Shown here one piece after another: positions 28,127 through 42,486 of a DNA stretch of 64,000 bases (its first letter is position 1; the number at the start of each line of letters is the position of its first letter). The DNA lies in assembly GCA_963920705.1 (NCBI GenBank), contig CAWUCO010000207.1, positions 124,001 through 188,000 on the forward strand. The letters run 5' to 3'. This DNA comes from Odiellus spinosus (taxonomy: Eukaryota; Arthropoda; Arachnida; Opiliones; Phalangiidae). Both the position numbers and the translations under genes were made by a program. The notes below the pieces were generated by a model. The model ran no database searches. It saw nothing but the letters and a program-made list of their open reading frames with translations, and had not been told where the DNA came from.

Positions 28127-29151
28127 GTTTTTCAACGGATTTTTGAAAACTCTTATTATTTAGACTATCCATTAATTGCTCTTTCGAATGACTTTGGTTT
28201 TGTCTAAATTGCCAAAACGTGACAAATATGAAATTGGTTAAAATTAAGCAAAAACAATTAAAAATCCTAGATTATTGGATTCAAATTGACAAAAAACATT
28301 TGATTTTTAAGCGATTTAGATAAAATTAACACCACTCGAAAGAGCAAATATTTGTCTATCTAAAAAACAAGAGTTTTGGAAAATCCGTTTAAAAACATGG
28401 AAAATATAGTCAATTCAAAAAACATCTAATATCAAAAAGCGAATTTTTAAAATCTGAAATTTGACTATTTTTATATTGTATGATTTCTTGAATTGACCAT
28501 ATTTTTCTCGTTTTTCAACGGATTTTTGAAAACTTTTATTATTTAGACTATCCATTAATTGCTCTTTCTAATGACTTTGGTTTTGTCTAAATTGCCAAAA
28601 CGTGACAAATATGAAATTGGTTAAAATTAAGCAAAAACGCTTAAAAATCCTAGATTATTGTATTCAAATTGACACAAAACATTTGATTTTTAAGCGATTT
28701 AGACAAAATTAAAACCTATCGAAAGAGCAAATATTGGACTATCTAAAAAACAAGAGTTTTGGAAAATCTGTTGAAAAACATGGAAAATATGGCCAATTGA
28801 AAAAACATCTAATATCATAAAGCGAATTTTTAAAATCTGAAATTTGACTATTTTGATATTGTATGATTTCTTGAATTGGCCATATTTGTCTTGTTTTTCA
28901 ACGGATTTTTGAAAACTCTTATTATTTAGACTGTCCATTAATTGCTCTTTCGAATGACTTTGGTTTTGACTAAATTGCCAAAACGTTACAAATATAAAAT
29001 TGGTTAAAATTAAGCAAAAATGCTTAAAAATCCAAGATTATATGATTCAAATGGACACAAAACATTTGATTTTTAAGCGATTTAGACAAAATTAACACCA
29101 CTCGAAAGAGCAAATACTGGACTATCTAAAAAACAAGAGTTTTGGAAAGTC
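28127..29151. repeat. Long-range duplicate of 56849-57873
   Basis: A 1025-bp stretch matches without any difference I could see at an offset of 28,722 bp. Rare shared markers are CAAAAACAATTAAAAATCC, GACAAAAAACATTTG, GATTTAGATAAAATT, CTCTTTCTAATGAC, TATTGTATTC, ATCATAAAGCG and AAAAATGCTT. Both edges are sharp: TTCTTG versus TTCTCG at 28126, and TCTG versus TCCG at 29152. Confidence 0.88.
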
Positions 29152-29686
29152 TGTTGAAAAACATGGAAAATATGGCCAATTGAAAAAACATCTAATATCA
29201 AAAAGCGAATTTTTAAAATCTGAAATTTGACTATTTTGATATTGTATGATTTCTTGAATTGGCCATATTTTTCTTGTTTTTCAACGGATTTTTGAAAACT
29301 CTTATTATTTAGACTGTCCATTAATTGCTCTTTCGAATGACTTTGGTTTTGATTAAATTGCCAAAACGTTACAAATATAAAATTGGTTAAAATTAAGCAA
29401 AAACTCTTAAAAATCCAAGATTATATGATTCAAATGGATACAAAACATTTGATTTTTAAGCGATTTAGACAAAATTAACACCACTCGAAAGAGCAAATAT
29501 TTGTCTATCTAAAAAACAAGAGTTTTGGCAAATCCGTTGAAAAACATGGAAAATATGGCCAATTCAAAAAACATCTAATATCAAAAAGCGAATTTTTAAA
29601 ATCTGAAATTTGACTATTTTGATATTGTATGATTTCTTGAATTGGTCATATTTTTCTTGTTTTTCAACGAATTTTTGAAAACTCTT

Positions 29687-30265
29687 ATAATTTAGACTGT
29701 CCATTAATTGCTCTTTCGAATGACTTTGATTTTGTCTAAATTGCCAAAACGTGACAAATGTAAAATTGGTTAAAATTAATCAAAAACCCTTAAAAATCCA
29801 AGATTATTGGATTCAAATGGACACAAAACATTTGATTTTTAAGTGATTTAGACAAAATTAACACCACTCGAAAGAGAAAATATTTGTCTATCTAAAAAAC
29901 AAGAGTTTTGGAAAATCCGTTGAAAAACATGGAAAATATAGTCAATTCAAAAAACATCTAATATCAAAAAGCGAATTTTTAAAATCTGAAATTTGACTAT
30001 TTTGATATTGTATGATTTCTTGAATTGGCCATATTTGTCTTGTTTTTCAACGGATTTTTGAAAACTCTTATTATTTAGACTGTCCATTAATTGCTCTTTC
30101 GAATGACTTTGGTTTTGACTAAATTGCCAAAACGTTACAAATATAAAATTGGTTAAAATTAAGCAAAAACTCTTAAAAATCCAAGATTATATGATTCAAA
30201 TGGACACAAAACATTTGATTTTTAAGCGATTTAGACAAAATTAACACCACTCGAAAGAGCAAATA
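29687..30265. repeat. Long-range duplicate of 1-579
   Basis: This is the partner of the window's first 579 bp. The monomer just before it (landmark 29465) and the one after it (landmark 30231) are near-copies of each other, sharing the marker TTTTGGCAAATCCG and GGTCATATTTTTC at 766-bp spacing. The distant-copy segment is therefore flanked by a locally duplicated monomer, as expected if it was inserted or converted between two related copies. Confidence 0.8.
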
Positions 30266-31500
30266 TTTGTCTATCTAAAAAACAAGAGTTTTGGCAAATC
30301 CGTTGAAAAACATGGAAAATATGGCCAATTCAAAAAACATCTAATATCAAAAAGCGAATTTTTAAAATCTGAAATTTGACTATTTTGATATTGTATGATT
30401 TCTTGAATTGGTCATATTTTTCTTGTTTTTCAACGAATTTTTGAAAACTCTTATAATTTAGACTGTCCATTAATTGCTCTTTCGAATGACTTTGATTTTG
30501 ACTAAATTGCCAAAACGTGACAAATATAAAATTGGTTAAAATTAAGCAAAAACGCTTAAAAATCCAAGATTATTGGATTCAAATTGACACAAAACATTTG
30601 ATTTTTAAGCGATTTAGACAAAATTAAAACCTATCGAAAGAGCAAATATTGGACTATCTAAAAAACAAGAGTTTTGGAAAATCTGTTGAAAAACATGGAA
30701 AATATGGCCAATTGAAAAAACATCTAATATCAAAAAGCGAATTTTTAAAATCTGAAATTTGACTATTTTGATATTGTATGATTTCTTGAATTGGCCATAT
30801 TTGTCTTGTTTTTCAACGGATTTTTGAAAACTCTTATTATTTAGACTGTCCATTAATTGCTCTTTCGAATGACTTTGGTTTTGACTAAATTGCCAAAACG
30901 TTACAAATATAAAATTGGTTAAAATTAAGCAAAAACTCTTAAAAATCCAAGATTATATGATTCAAATGGACACAAAACATTTGATTTTTAAGCGATTTAG
31001 ACAAAATTAACACCACTCGAAAGAGCAAATATTGGTCTATCAAAAAAACAAGAGTTTTGGAAAATCCGTTGAAAAACATGGAAAATATGGCCAATTCCAA
31101 AAACATCTAATATAAAAAAGCGAATTTTTAAAATCTGAAATTTGACTATTTTGATATTGTATGATTTATTGAATTGGCCATATTTTTCTTGTTTTTCAAC
31201 GGATTTTTGAAAACTCTTATTATTTAGACTATCCATTAATTGCTCTTTCGAATGACTTTGGTTTTGTCTAAATTGCCAAAACGTGACAAATATAAAATTG
31301 GTTAAAATTAAGCAAAAACGCTTAAAAATCCAAGATTATATGATTCAAATGGACACAAAACATTTGATTTTTAAGCGATTTAGACAAAATTAACACCACT
31401 CGAAAGAGCAAATATTGGACTATCTAAAAAACAAGAGTTTTGGAAAATCTGTTGAAAAACATGGAAAATATGGCCAATTGAAAAAACATCTAAAATCAAA

Positions 31501-33799
31501 AAGCGAATTTTTAAAATCTGAAATTTGACTATTTTGATATTGTATGATTTCTTGACTTAGCCATATTTGTCTTGTTTTTCAACGGATTTTTGAAAACTCT
31601 TATTATTTAGACTGTCCATTAATTGCTCTTTCGAATGACTTTGGTTTTGATTAAATTGCCAAAACGTTACAAATATAAAATTGGTTAAAATTAAGCAAAA
31701 ACGCTTAAAAATCCAAGATTATATGATTCAAATGGACACAAAACATTTGATTTTTAAGCGATTTAGACAAAATTAACACCACTCGAAAGAGCAAATACTG
31801 GACTATCTAAAAAACAAGAGTTTTGGAAAGTCCGTTGAAAAACATGGAAAATATGGCCAATTGAAAAAACATCTAATATCAAAAAGCGAATTTTTTAAAT
31901 CTGAAATTTGACTATTTTGATATTGTATGATTTCTTGAATTGGCCATATTTTTCTTGTTTTTCAACGGATTTTTGAAAACTATTTATTATTTAGACTATC
32001 CATTAATTACTCTTTCGAATGACTTTGGTTTTGTCTAAATTGCCAAAACGTGACAAATATAAAATTGGTTAAAATTAAGCAAAAACGCTTAAAAATCCAA
32101 GATTATTGGATTCAAATTGACACAAAACATTTGATTTTTAAGCGATTTAGACAAAATTAAAACCTATCGAAAGAGCAAATATTGGACTATCTAAAAAACA
32201 AGAATTTTGGAAAATCCTTTGAAAAACATGGAAAATATGGCCAATTCAAAAAACATCTAATGTCAAAAAGCGAATTTTTAAAATCTGAAATTTGACTATT
32301 TTGATATTGTATGGTTTCTTGAATTGGCCATATTTTTCTTGTTTTTCAACGGATTTTTGAAAACTCTTATTATTTAGACTGTCCATTAATTGCTCTTTCG
32401 AATGACTTTGGTTTTGTCTAAATTGCCAAAACGTGACAAATATGAAATTGGTTAAAATTAAGCAAAAACGCTTAAAAATCCTAGATTATTGGATTCAAAT
32501 TGACACAAAACATTTGATTTTTAAGCGATTTAGACAAAATTAACACCACTCGAAAGAGCAAATATTTGTCTATCTAAAAAACAAGAGTTTTGGAAAATCC
32601 GTTTAAAAACATGGAAAATATAGTCAATTCAAAAAACATCTAATATCAAAAAGCGAATTTTTAAAATCTGAAATTTGACTATTTTTATATTGTATGATTT
32701 CTTGAATTGACCATATTTTTCTCGTTTTTCAACGGATTTTTGAAAACTCTTATTATTTAGACTGTCCATTAATTGCTCTTTCGAATGACTTTGGTTTTGA
32801 CTAAATTGCCAAAACGTTACAAATATAAAATTGGTTAAAATTAAGCAAAAACGCTTAAAAATCCAAGATTATATGATTCAAATGGACACAAAACATTTGA
32901 TTTTTAAGCGATTTAGACAAAATTAACACCACTCGAAAGAGCAAATACTGGACTATCTAAAAAACAAGAGTTTTGGAAAGTCCGTTGAAAAACATGGAAA
33001 ATATGGCCAATTGAAAAAACATCTAATATCAAAAAGCGAATTTTTTAAATCTGAAATTTGACTATTTTGATATTGTATGATTTCTTGAATTGGCCATATT
33101 TTTCTTGTTTTTCAACGGATTTTTGAAAACTCTTATTATTTAGACTATCCATTAATTGCTCTTTCGAATGACTTTGGTTTTGTCTAAATTGCCAAAACGT
33201 GACAAATATAAAATTGGTTAAAATTAAGCAAAAACGCTTAAAAATCCAAGATTATTGGATTCAAATTGACACAAAACATTTGATTTTTAAGCGATTTAGA
33301 CAAAATTAAAACCTATCGAAAGAGCAAATATTGGACTATCTAAAAAACAAGAATTTTGGAAAATCCTTTGAAAAACATGGAAAATATGGCCAATTCAAAA
33401 AACATCTAATGTCAAAAAGCGAATTTTTAAAATCTGAAATTTGACTATTTTGATATTGTATTTTTTCTTGAATTGGCCATATTTTTCTTGTTTTTCAACG
33501 GATTTTTGAAAACTCTTATTATTTAGACTATCCATTAATTGCTCTTTCGAATGACTTTGGTTTTGTCTAAATTGCCAAAACGTGACAAATATAAAATTGG
33601 TTAAAATTAAGCAAAAACGCTTAAAAATCCAAGATTATTGGATTCAAATTGACACAAAACATTTGATTTTTAAGCGATTTAGACAAAATTAAAACCTATC
33701 GAAAGAGCAAATATTGGACTATCTAAAAAACAAGAGTTTTGGAAAATCTGTTGAAAAACATGGAAAATATGGCCAATTGAAAAAACATCTAATATCAAA
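31501..33799. repeat. Six-monomer block, copy 1 (2299 bp)
   Basis: Monomer landmarks 31380, 31763, 32147, 32530, 32913, 33296 and 33679 correspond to 33679, 34062, 34446, 34829, 35212, 35595 and 35978. The unit is six monomers plus one inserted base in AACTATTTATTATTTAG (31979, 34278). Other shared markers are CTTGACTTAGCC and CCGTTTAAAAAC. Several substitutions separate the copies (CAACGGATTTTTG versus CAACGGGTTTTTG), so it looks older than the 3420-bp pair. Ends are approximate. Confidence 0.82.
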
Positions 33800-36098
33800 A
33801 AGCGAATTTTTAAAATCTGAAATTTGACTATTTTGATATTGTATGATTTCTTGACTTAGCCATATTTGTCTTGTTTTTCAACGGATTTTTGAAAACTCTT
33901 ATTATTTAGACTGTCCATTAATTGCTCTTTCGAATGACTTTGGTTTTGATTAAATTGCCAAAACGTTACAAATATAAAATTGGTTAAAATTAAGCAAAAA
34001 CGCTTAAAAATCCAAGATTATATGATTCAAATGGACACAAAACATTTGATTTTTAAGCGATTTAGACAAAATTAACACCACTCGAAAGAGCAAATACTGG
34101 ACTATCTAAAAAACAAGAGTTTTGGAAAGTCCGTTGAAAAACATGGAAAATATGGCCAATTGAAAAAACATCTAATATCAAAAAGCGAATTTTTTAAATC
34201 TGAAATTTGACTATTTTGATATTGTATGATTTCTTGAATTGGCCATATTTTTCTTGTTTTTCAACGGATTTTTGAAAACTATTTATTATTTAGACTATCC
34301 ATTAATTACTCTTTCGAATGACTTTGGTTTTGTCTAAATTGCCAAAACGTGACAAATATAAAATTGGTTAAAATTAAGCAAAAACGCTTAAAAATCCAAG
34401 ATTATTGGATTCAAATTGACAAAAAACATTTGATTTTTAAGCGATTTAGACAAAATTAAAACCTATCGAAAGAGCAAATATTGGACTATCTAAAAAACAA
34501 GAATTTTGGAAAATCCTTTGAAAAACATGGAAAATATGGCCAATTCAAAAAACATCTAATGTCAAAAAGCGAATTTTTAAAATCTGAAATTTGACTATTT
34601 TGATATTGTATGGTTTCTTGAATTGGCCATATTTTTCTTGTTTTTCAACGGGTTTTTGAAAACTCTTATTATTTAGACTGTCCATTAATTGCTCTTTCGA
34701 ATGACTTTGGTTTTGTCTAAATTGCCAAAACGTGACAAATATGAAATTGGTTAAAATTAAGCAAAAACGCTTAAAAATCCTAGATTATTGGATTCAAATT
34801 GACACAAAACATTTGATTTTTAAGCGATTTAGACAAAATTAACACCACTCGAAAGAGCAAATATTTGTCTATCTAAAAAACAAGAGTTTTGGAAAATCCG
34901 TTTAAAAACATGGAAAATATAGTCAATTCAAAAAACATCTAATATCAAAAAGCGAATTTTTAAAATCTGAAATTTGACTATTTTTATATTGTATGATTTC
35001 TTGAATTGACCATATTTTTCTCGTTTTTCAACGGATTTTTGAAAACTCTTATTATTTAGACTGTCCATTAATTGCTCTTTCGAATGACTTTGGTTTTGAC
35101 TAAATTGCCAAAACGTTACAAATATAAAATTGGTTAAAATTAAGCAAAAACGCTTAAAAATCCAAGATTATATGATTCAAATGGACACAAAACATTTGAT
35201 TTTTAAGCGATTTAGACAAAATTAACACCACTCGAAAGAGCAAATACTGGACTATCTAAAAAACAAGAGTTTTGGAAAGTCCGTTGAAAAACATGGAAAA
35301 TATGGCCAATTGAAAAAACATCTAATATCAAAAAGCGAATTTTTTAAATCTGAAATTTGACTATTTTGATATTGTATGATTTCTTGAATTGGCCATATTT
35401 TTCTTGTTTTTCAACGGATTTTTGAAAACTCTTATTATTTAGACTATCCATTAATTGCTCTTTCGAATGACTTTGGTTTTGTCTAAATTGCCAAAACGTG
35501 ACAAATATAAAATTGGTTAAAATTAAGCAAAAACGCTTAAAAATCCAAGATTATTGGATTCAAATTGACACAAAACATTTGATTTTTAAGCGATTTAGAC
35601 AAAATTAAAACCTATCGAAAGAGCAAATATTGGACTATCTAAAAAACAAGAATTTTGGAAAATCCTTTGAAAAACATGGAAAATATGGCCAATTCAAAAA
35701 ACATCTAATGTCAAAAAGCGAATTTTTAAAATCTGAAATTTGACTATTTTGATATTGTATTTTTTCTTGAATTGGCCATATTTTTCTTGTTTTTCAACGG
35801 ATTTTTGAAAACTCTTATTATTTAGACTATCCATTAATTGCTCTTTCGAATGACTTTGGTTTTGTCTAAATTGCCAAAACGTGACAAATATAAAATTGGT
35901 TAAAATTAAGCAAAAACGCTTAAAAATCCAAGATTATTGGATTCAAATTGACACAAAACATTTGATTTTTAAGCGATTTAGACAAAATTAAAACCTATCG
36001 AAAGAGCAAATATTGGACTATCTAAAAAACAAGAGTTTTGGAAAATCTGTTGAAAAACATGGAAAATATGGCCAATTGAAAAAACATCTAATATCAAA
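33800..36098. repeat. Six-monomer block, copy 2 (2299 bp)
   Basis: This is the tandem partner of 31501-33799 with the same ACTATTTATTATT 1-bp insertion and GTATTTTTTCTTG near 33468 and 35758. The last monomer (landmark 35978) changes type in its right half, where the block similarity ends. Confidence 0.82.
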
Positions 36099-36743
36099 AA
36101 GCGAATTTTTAAAATCTGAAATTTGACTATTTTGATATTGTATGGTTTCTTGAATTGGCCATATTTTTCTTGTTTTTCAACGGGTTTTTGAAAACTCTTA
36201 TTATTTAGACTGTCCATTAATTGCTCTTTCGAATGACTTTGGTTTTGTCTAAATTGCCAAAACGTGACAAATATAAAATTGGTTAAAATTAAGCAAAAAC
36301 GCTTAAAAATCCAAGATTATACGATTCAAATGGACACAAAACATTTGATTTTTAAGCGATTTAGACAAAATTAACACCACTCGAAAGAGCAAATACTGGA
36401 CTATCTAAAAAACAAGAGTTTTGGAAAATCCGTTTAAAAACATGGAAAATATAGTCAATTCAAAAAACATCTAATATCAAAAAGCGAATTTTTAAAATCT
36501 GAAATTTGACTATTTTTATATTGTATGATTTCTTGAATTGACCATATTTTTCTCGTTTTTCAACGGATTTTTGAAAACTCTTATTATTTAGACTGTCCAT
36601 TAATTGCTCTTTCGAATGACTTTGGTTTTGACTAAATTGCCAAAAAGTTACAAATATAAAATTGGTTAAAATTAAGCAAAAACGCTTAAAAATCCAAGAT
36701 TATATGATTCAAATGGACACAAAACATTTGATTTTTAAGCGAT

Positions 36744-39700
36744 TTAGACAAAATTAAAACCTATCGAAAGAGCAAATATTGGACTATCTAAAAAACAAGA
36801 ATTTTGGAAAATCCTTTGAAAAACATGGAAAATATGGCCAATTCAAAAAACATCTAATGTCAAAAAGCGAATTTTTAAAATCTGAAATTTGACTATTTTG
36901 ATATTGTATTTTTTCTTGAATTGGCCATATTTTTCTTGTTTTTCAACGGGTTTTTGAAATTTCTTATTATTTAGACTGTCCATTAATTGCTCTTTCGAAT
37001 GACTTTGGTTTTGTCTAAATTGCCAAAACGTGACAAATATGAAATTGGTTAAAATTAAGCAAAAACGCTTAAAAATCCTAGATTATTGGATTCAAATTGA
37101 CACAAAACATTTGATTTTTAAGCGATTTAGACAAAATTAAAACCTATCGAAAGAGCAAATATTGGACTATCTAAAAAACAAGAGTTTTGGAAAATCTGTT
37201 GAAAAACATGGAAAATATGGCCAATTGAAAAAACATCTAATATCAAAAAGCGAATTTTTAAAATCTGAAATTTGACTATTTTGATATTGTATGATTTCTT
37301 GTATTGGCCATATTTTTCTTGTTTTTCAACGGATTTTTGAAAACTCTTATTATTTAGACTATCCATTAATTGCTCTTTCGAATGACTTTGGTTTTGTCTA
37401 AATTGCCAAAACGTGACAAATATAAAATTGGTTAAAATTAAGCAAAAACGCTTAAAAATCCAAGATTATTGGATTCAAATTGACACAAAACATTTGATTT
37501 TTAAGCGATTTAGACAAAATTAAAACCTATCGAAAGAGCAAATATTGGACTATCTAAAAAACAAGAATTTTGGAAAATCCTTTGAAAAACATGGAAAATA
37601 TGGCCAATTCAAAAAACATCTAATGTCAAAAAGCGAATTTTTAAAATCTGAAATTTGACTATTTTGATATTGTATTTTTTCTTGAATTGGCCATATTTTT
37701 CTTGTTTTTCAACGGGTTTTTGAAATTTCTTATTATTTAGACTGTCCATTAATTGCTCTTTCGAATGACTTTGGTTTTGTCTAAATTGCCAAAACGTGAC
37801 AAATATGAAATTGGTTAAAATTAAGCAAAAACGCTTAAAAATCCTAGATTATTGGATTCAAATTGACACAAAACATTTGATTTTTAAGCGATTTAGACAA
37901 AATTAAAACCTATCGAAAGAGCAAATATTGGACTATCTAAAAAACAAGAGTTTTGGAAAATCTGTTGAAAAACATGGAAAATATGGCCAATTGAAAAAAC
38001 ATCTAATATCAAAAAGCGAATTTTTAAAATCTGAAATTTGACTATTTTGATATTGTATGATTTCTTGAATTGGCCATATTTTTCTTGTTTTTCAACGGAT
38101 TTTTGAAAACTCTTATTATTTAGACTATCCATTAATTGCTCTTTCGAATGACTTTGGTTTTGTCTAAATTGCCAAAACGTGACAAATATAAAATTGGTTA
38201 AAATTAAGCAAAAACGCTTAAAAATCCAAGATTATTGGATTCAAATTGACACAAAACATTTGATTTTTAAGCGATTTAGACAAAATTAAAACCTATCGAA
38301 AGAGCAAATATTGGACTATCTAAAAAACAAGAATTTTGGAAAATCCTTTGAAAAACATGGAAAATATGGCCAATTCAAAAAACATCTAATGTCAAAAAGC
38401 GAATTTTTAAAATCTGAAATTTGACTATTTTGATATTGTATTTTTTCTTGAATTGGCCATATTTTTCTTGTTTTTCAACGGGTTTTTGAAATTTCTTATT
38501 ATTTAGACTGTCCATTAATTGCTCTTTCGAATGACTTTGGTTTTGTCTAAATTGCCAAAACGTGACAAATATGAAATTGGTTAAAATTAAGCAAAAACGC
38601 TTAAAAATCCTAGATTATTGGATTCAAATTGACACAAAACATTTGATTTTTAAGCGATTTAGACAAAATTAAAACCTATCGAAAGAGCAAATATTGGACT
38701 ATCTAATAAACAAGAGTTTTGGAAAATCTGTTGAAAAACATGGAAAATATGGCCAATTGAAAAAACATCTAATATCAAAAAGCGAATTTTTAAAATCTGA
38801 AATTTGACTATTTTGATATTGTATGATTTCTTGAATTGGCCATATTTTTCTTGTTTTTCAACGGATTTTTGAAAACTCTTATTATTTAGACTATCCATTA
38901 ATTGCTCTTTCGAATGACTTTGGTTTTGTCTAAATTGCCAAAACGTGACAAATATAAAATTGGTTAAAATTAAGCAAAAACGCTTAAAAATCCAAGATTA
39001 TTGGATTCAAATTGACACAAAACATTTGATTTTTAAGCGATTTAGACAAAATTAAAACCTATCGAAAGAGCAAATATTGGACTATCTAAAAAACAAGAAT
39101 TTTGGAAAATCCTTTGAAAAACATGGAAAATATGGCCAATTCAAAAAACATCTAATGTCAAAAAGCGAATTTTTAAAATCTGAAATTTGACTATTTTGAT
39201 ATTGTATTTTTTCTTGAATTGGCCATATTTTTCTTGTTTTTCAACGGGTTTTTGAAATTTCTTATTATTTAGACTGTCCATTAATTGCTCTTTCGAATGA
39301 CTTTGGTTTTGTCTAAATTGCCAAAACGTGACAAATATGAAATTGGTTAAAATTAAGCAAAAACGCTTAAAAATCCTAGATTATTGGATTCAAATTGACA
39401 CAAAACATTTGATTTTTAAGCGATTTAGACAAAATTAAAACCTATCGAAAGAGCAAATATTGGACTATCTAATAAACAAGAGTTTTGGAAAATCTGTTGA
39501 AAAACATGGAAAATATGGCCAATTGAAAAAACATCTAATATCAAAAAGCGAATTTTTAAAATCTGAAATTTGACTATTTTGATATTGTATGATTTCTTGA
39601 ATTGGCCATATTTTTCTTGTTTTTCAACGGATTTTTGAAAACTCTTATTATTTAGACTATCCATTAATTGCTCTTTCGAATGACTTTGGTTTTGTCTAAA

Positions 39701-40573
39701 TTGCCAAAACGTGACAAATATAAAATTGGTTAAAATTAAGCAAAAACGCTTAAAAATCCAAGATTATTGGATTCAAATTGACACAAAACATTTGATTTTT
39801 AAGCGATTTAGACAAAATTAAAACCTATCGAAAGAGCAAATATTGGACTATCTAAAAAACAAGAATTTTGGAAAATCCTTTGAAAAACATGGAAAATATG
39901 GCCAATTCAAAAAACATCTAATGTCAAAAAGCGAATTTTTAAAATCTGAAATTTGACTATTTTGATATTGTATTTTTTCTTGAATTGGCCATATTTTTCT
40001 TGTTTTTCAACGGGTTTTTGAAATTTCTTATTATTTAGACTGTCCATTAATTGCTCTTTCGAATGACTTTGGTTTTGTCTAAATTGCCAAAACGTGACAA
40101 ATATGAAATTGGTTAAAATTAAGCAAAAACGCTTAAAAATCCTAGATTATTGGATTCAAATTGACACAAAACATTTGATTTTTAAGCGATTTAGACAAAA
40201 TTAAAACCTATCGAAAGAGCAAATATTGGACTATCTAATAAACAAGAGTTTTGGAAAATCTGTTGAAAAACATGGAAAATATGGCCAATTGAAAAAACAT
40301 CTAATATCAAAAAGCGAATTTTTAAAATCTGAAATTTGACTATTTTGATATTGTATGATTTCTTGAATTGGCCATATTTGTCTTGTTTTTCAACGGATTT
40401 TTGAAAACTCTTATTATTTAGACTGTCCATTAATTGCTCTTTCGAATGACTTTGGTTTTGACTAAATTGCCAAAACGTTACAAATATAAAATTGGTTAAA
40501 ATTAAGCAAAAACGCTTAAAAATCCAAGATTATACGATTCAAATGGACACAAAACATTTGATTTTTTAGCGAT
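36744..40573. repeat. 766-bp dimer repeated five times
   Basis: Five successive 766-bp units start at 36744, 37510, 38276, 39042 and 39808. Each has one monomer marked by GTATTTTTTCTTGAATTGG and CGGGTTTTTGAAATTTC, and one ordinary monomer with CTAGATTATTGG upstream. Units three to five also share CTAATAAACAAG (38703, 39471, 40237), which is absent from units one and two. The last unit switches in its right arm to the TTTGTCTTG and GACTGTCC form. This is the most regular higher-order repeat in the window. Confidence 0.93.
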
Positions 40574-41338
40574 TTAGATAAAATTAAACCAACTCGAAAG
40601 AGCAAATACTGGACTATCTAAAAAACAAGAGTTTTGGAAAGTCCGTTGAAAAACATGGAAAATATGGCCAATTGAAAAAACATCTAATATCAAAAAACGA
40701 ATTTTTTAAATCTGAAATTTGACTATTTTGATATTGTATGATTTCTTGAATTGGCCATATTTTTCTTGTTTTTCAACGGATTTTTTAAAACTCTTATTAT
40801 TTAGACTATCCATTAATTGCTCTTTCGAATGACTTTGGTTTTGTCTAAATTGCCAAAACGTGACAAATATGAAATTGGTTAAAATTAAGCAAAAACGCTT
40901 AAAAATCCAAGATTATATGATTCAAATGGACACAAAACATTTGATTTTTAAGCGATTTAGACAAAATTAACACCACTCGAAAGAGAAAATATTGGTCTAT
41001 CTAAAAAACAAGAGTTTTGGAAAATCCGTTGAAAAACATGGAAAATATGGCCAATTCAAAAAACATCTAATATAAAAAAGCGAATTTTTAAAATCTGAAA
41101 TTTGACTATTTTGATATTGTATGATTTCTTGAATTGGCCATATTTTTTTGTTTTTCAACGGATTTTTGAAAACTCTTATTATTTAGACTATCCATTAATT
41201 GCTCTTTCGAATGACTTTGGTTTTGTCTAAATTGCCAAAACGTGACAAATATAAAATTGGTTAAAATTAAGCAAAAACGCTTAAAAATCCAAGATTATAT
41301 GATTCAAATGGACACAAAACATTTGATTTTTAAGCGAT

Positions 41339-42486
41339 TTAGACAAAATTAACACCACTCGAAAGAGCAAATATTGGTCTATCTAAAAAACAAGAGTTTT
41401 GGAAAATCTGTTGAAAAACATGGAAAATATGGCCAATTGAAAAAACATCTAATATCAAAAAGCGAATTTTTAAAATCTGAAATTTGACTATTTTGATATT
41501 GTATGATTTCTTGAATTGGCCATATTTGTCTTGTTTTTCAACGGATTTTTGAAAACTCTTATTATTTAGACTGTTCATTAATTGCTCTTTCGAATGACTT
41601 TGGTTTTGACTAAATTGCCAAAACGTTACAAATATAAAATTGGTTAAAATTAAGCAAAAACGCTTAAAAATCCAAGATTATTGGATTCAAATTGACACAA
41701 AACATTTGATTTTTAAGCGATTTAGACAAAATTAAAACCTATCGAAAGAGCAAATATTGGACTATCTAAAAAACAAGAGTTTTGGAAAATCTGTTGAAAA
41801 ACATGGAAAATATGGCCAATTGAAAAAACATCTAATATCAAAAAGCGAATTTGGAAAATCTGAAATTTGACTATTTTGATATTGTATGATTTCTTAAATT
41901 GGCCATATTTGTCTTGTTTTTCAACGGATTTTTGAAAACTCTTATTATTTAGACTGTCCATTAATTGCTCTTTCGAATGACTTTGGTTTTGACTAAATTG
42001 CCAAAACGTTACAAATATAAAATTGGTTAAATTAAGCAAAAACGCTTAAAAATCCAAGATTATATGATTCAAATGGACACAAAACATTTGATTTTTAAGC
42101 GATTTAGACAAAATTAACACCACTCGAAAGAGCAAATATTGGACTATCTAAAAAACAAGAGTTTTGGAAAGTTCGTTGAAAAACATGGAAAATATGGCCA
42201 ATTGAAAAAATATCTAATATCAAAAAGCGAATTTTTAAAATCTGAAATTTGACTATTTTGATATTGTATGATTTCTTGAATTGGCCATATTTTTCTTGTT
42301 TTTCAACGGATTTTTGAAAACTCTTATTATTTAGACTATCCATTAATTGCTCTTTCGAATGACTTTGGTTTTGTCTAAATTGCCAAAACGTGACAAATAT
42401 AAAATTGATTAAAATTAAGCAAAAACGCTTAAAAATCCAAGATTATATGATTCAAATGGACACAAAACATTTGATTTTTAAGCGAT
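41339..42486. repeat. Trimer block, copy 1 (1148 bp)
   Basis: Landmarks 41339, 41722 and 42104 correspond to 42487, 42870 and 43252. Shared markers are TTTCTTAAATTGGCC (41890, 43038) and a 1-bp deletion in GGTTAAATTAAGC (42025, 43173). The copies differ at GAATTTGGAAAATC (41849) versus GAATTTTTAAAATC, among other sites. The 1-bp deletion also makes the minus-strand open frame of this monomer run longer, to 105 codons, in both copies, with no sign that this is meaningful. Confidence 0.85.

Noticed and set aside
28316..28698. Compensatory change between arms (AGTCAATTC left, GAATTGACC right) as evidence for a conserved RNA hairpin
   Set aside because: One of the paired positions covaries, but adjacent changes in the same subtype (CCGTTTAAAAAC, TTTTTATATTG) break pairs, and some monomers carry only one side (landmarks 162, 29848, 63091). 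Subtype linkage explains it without selection on pairing.
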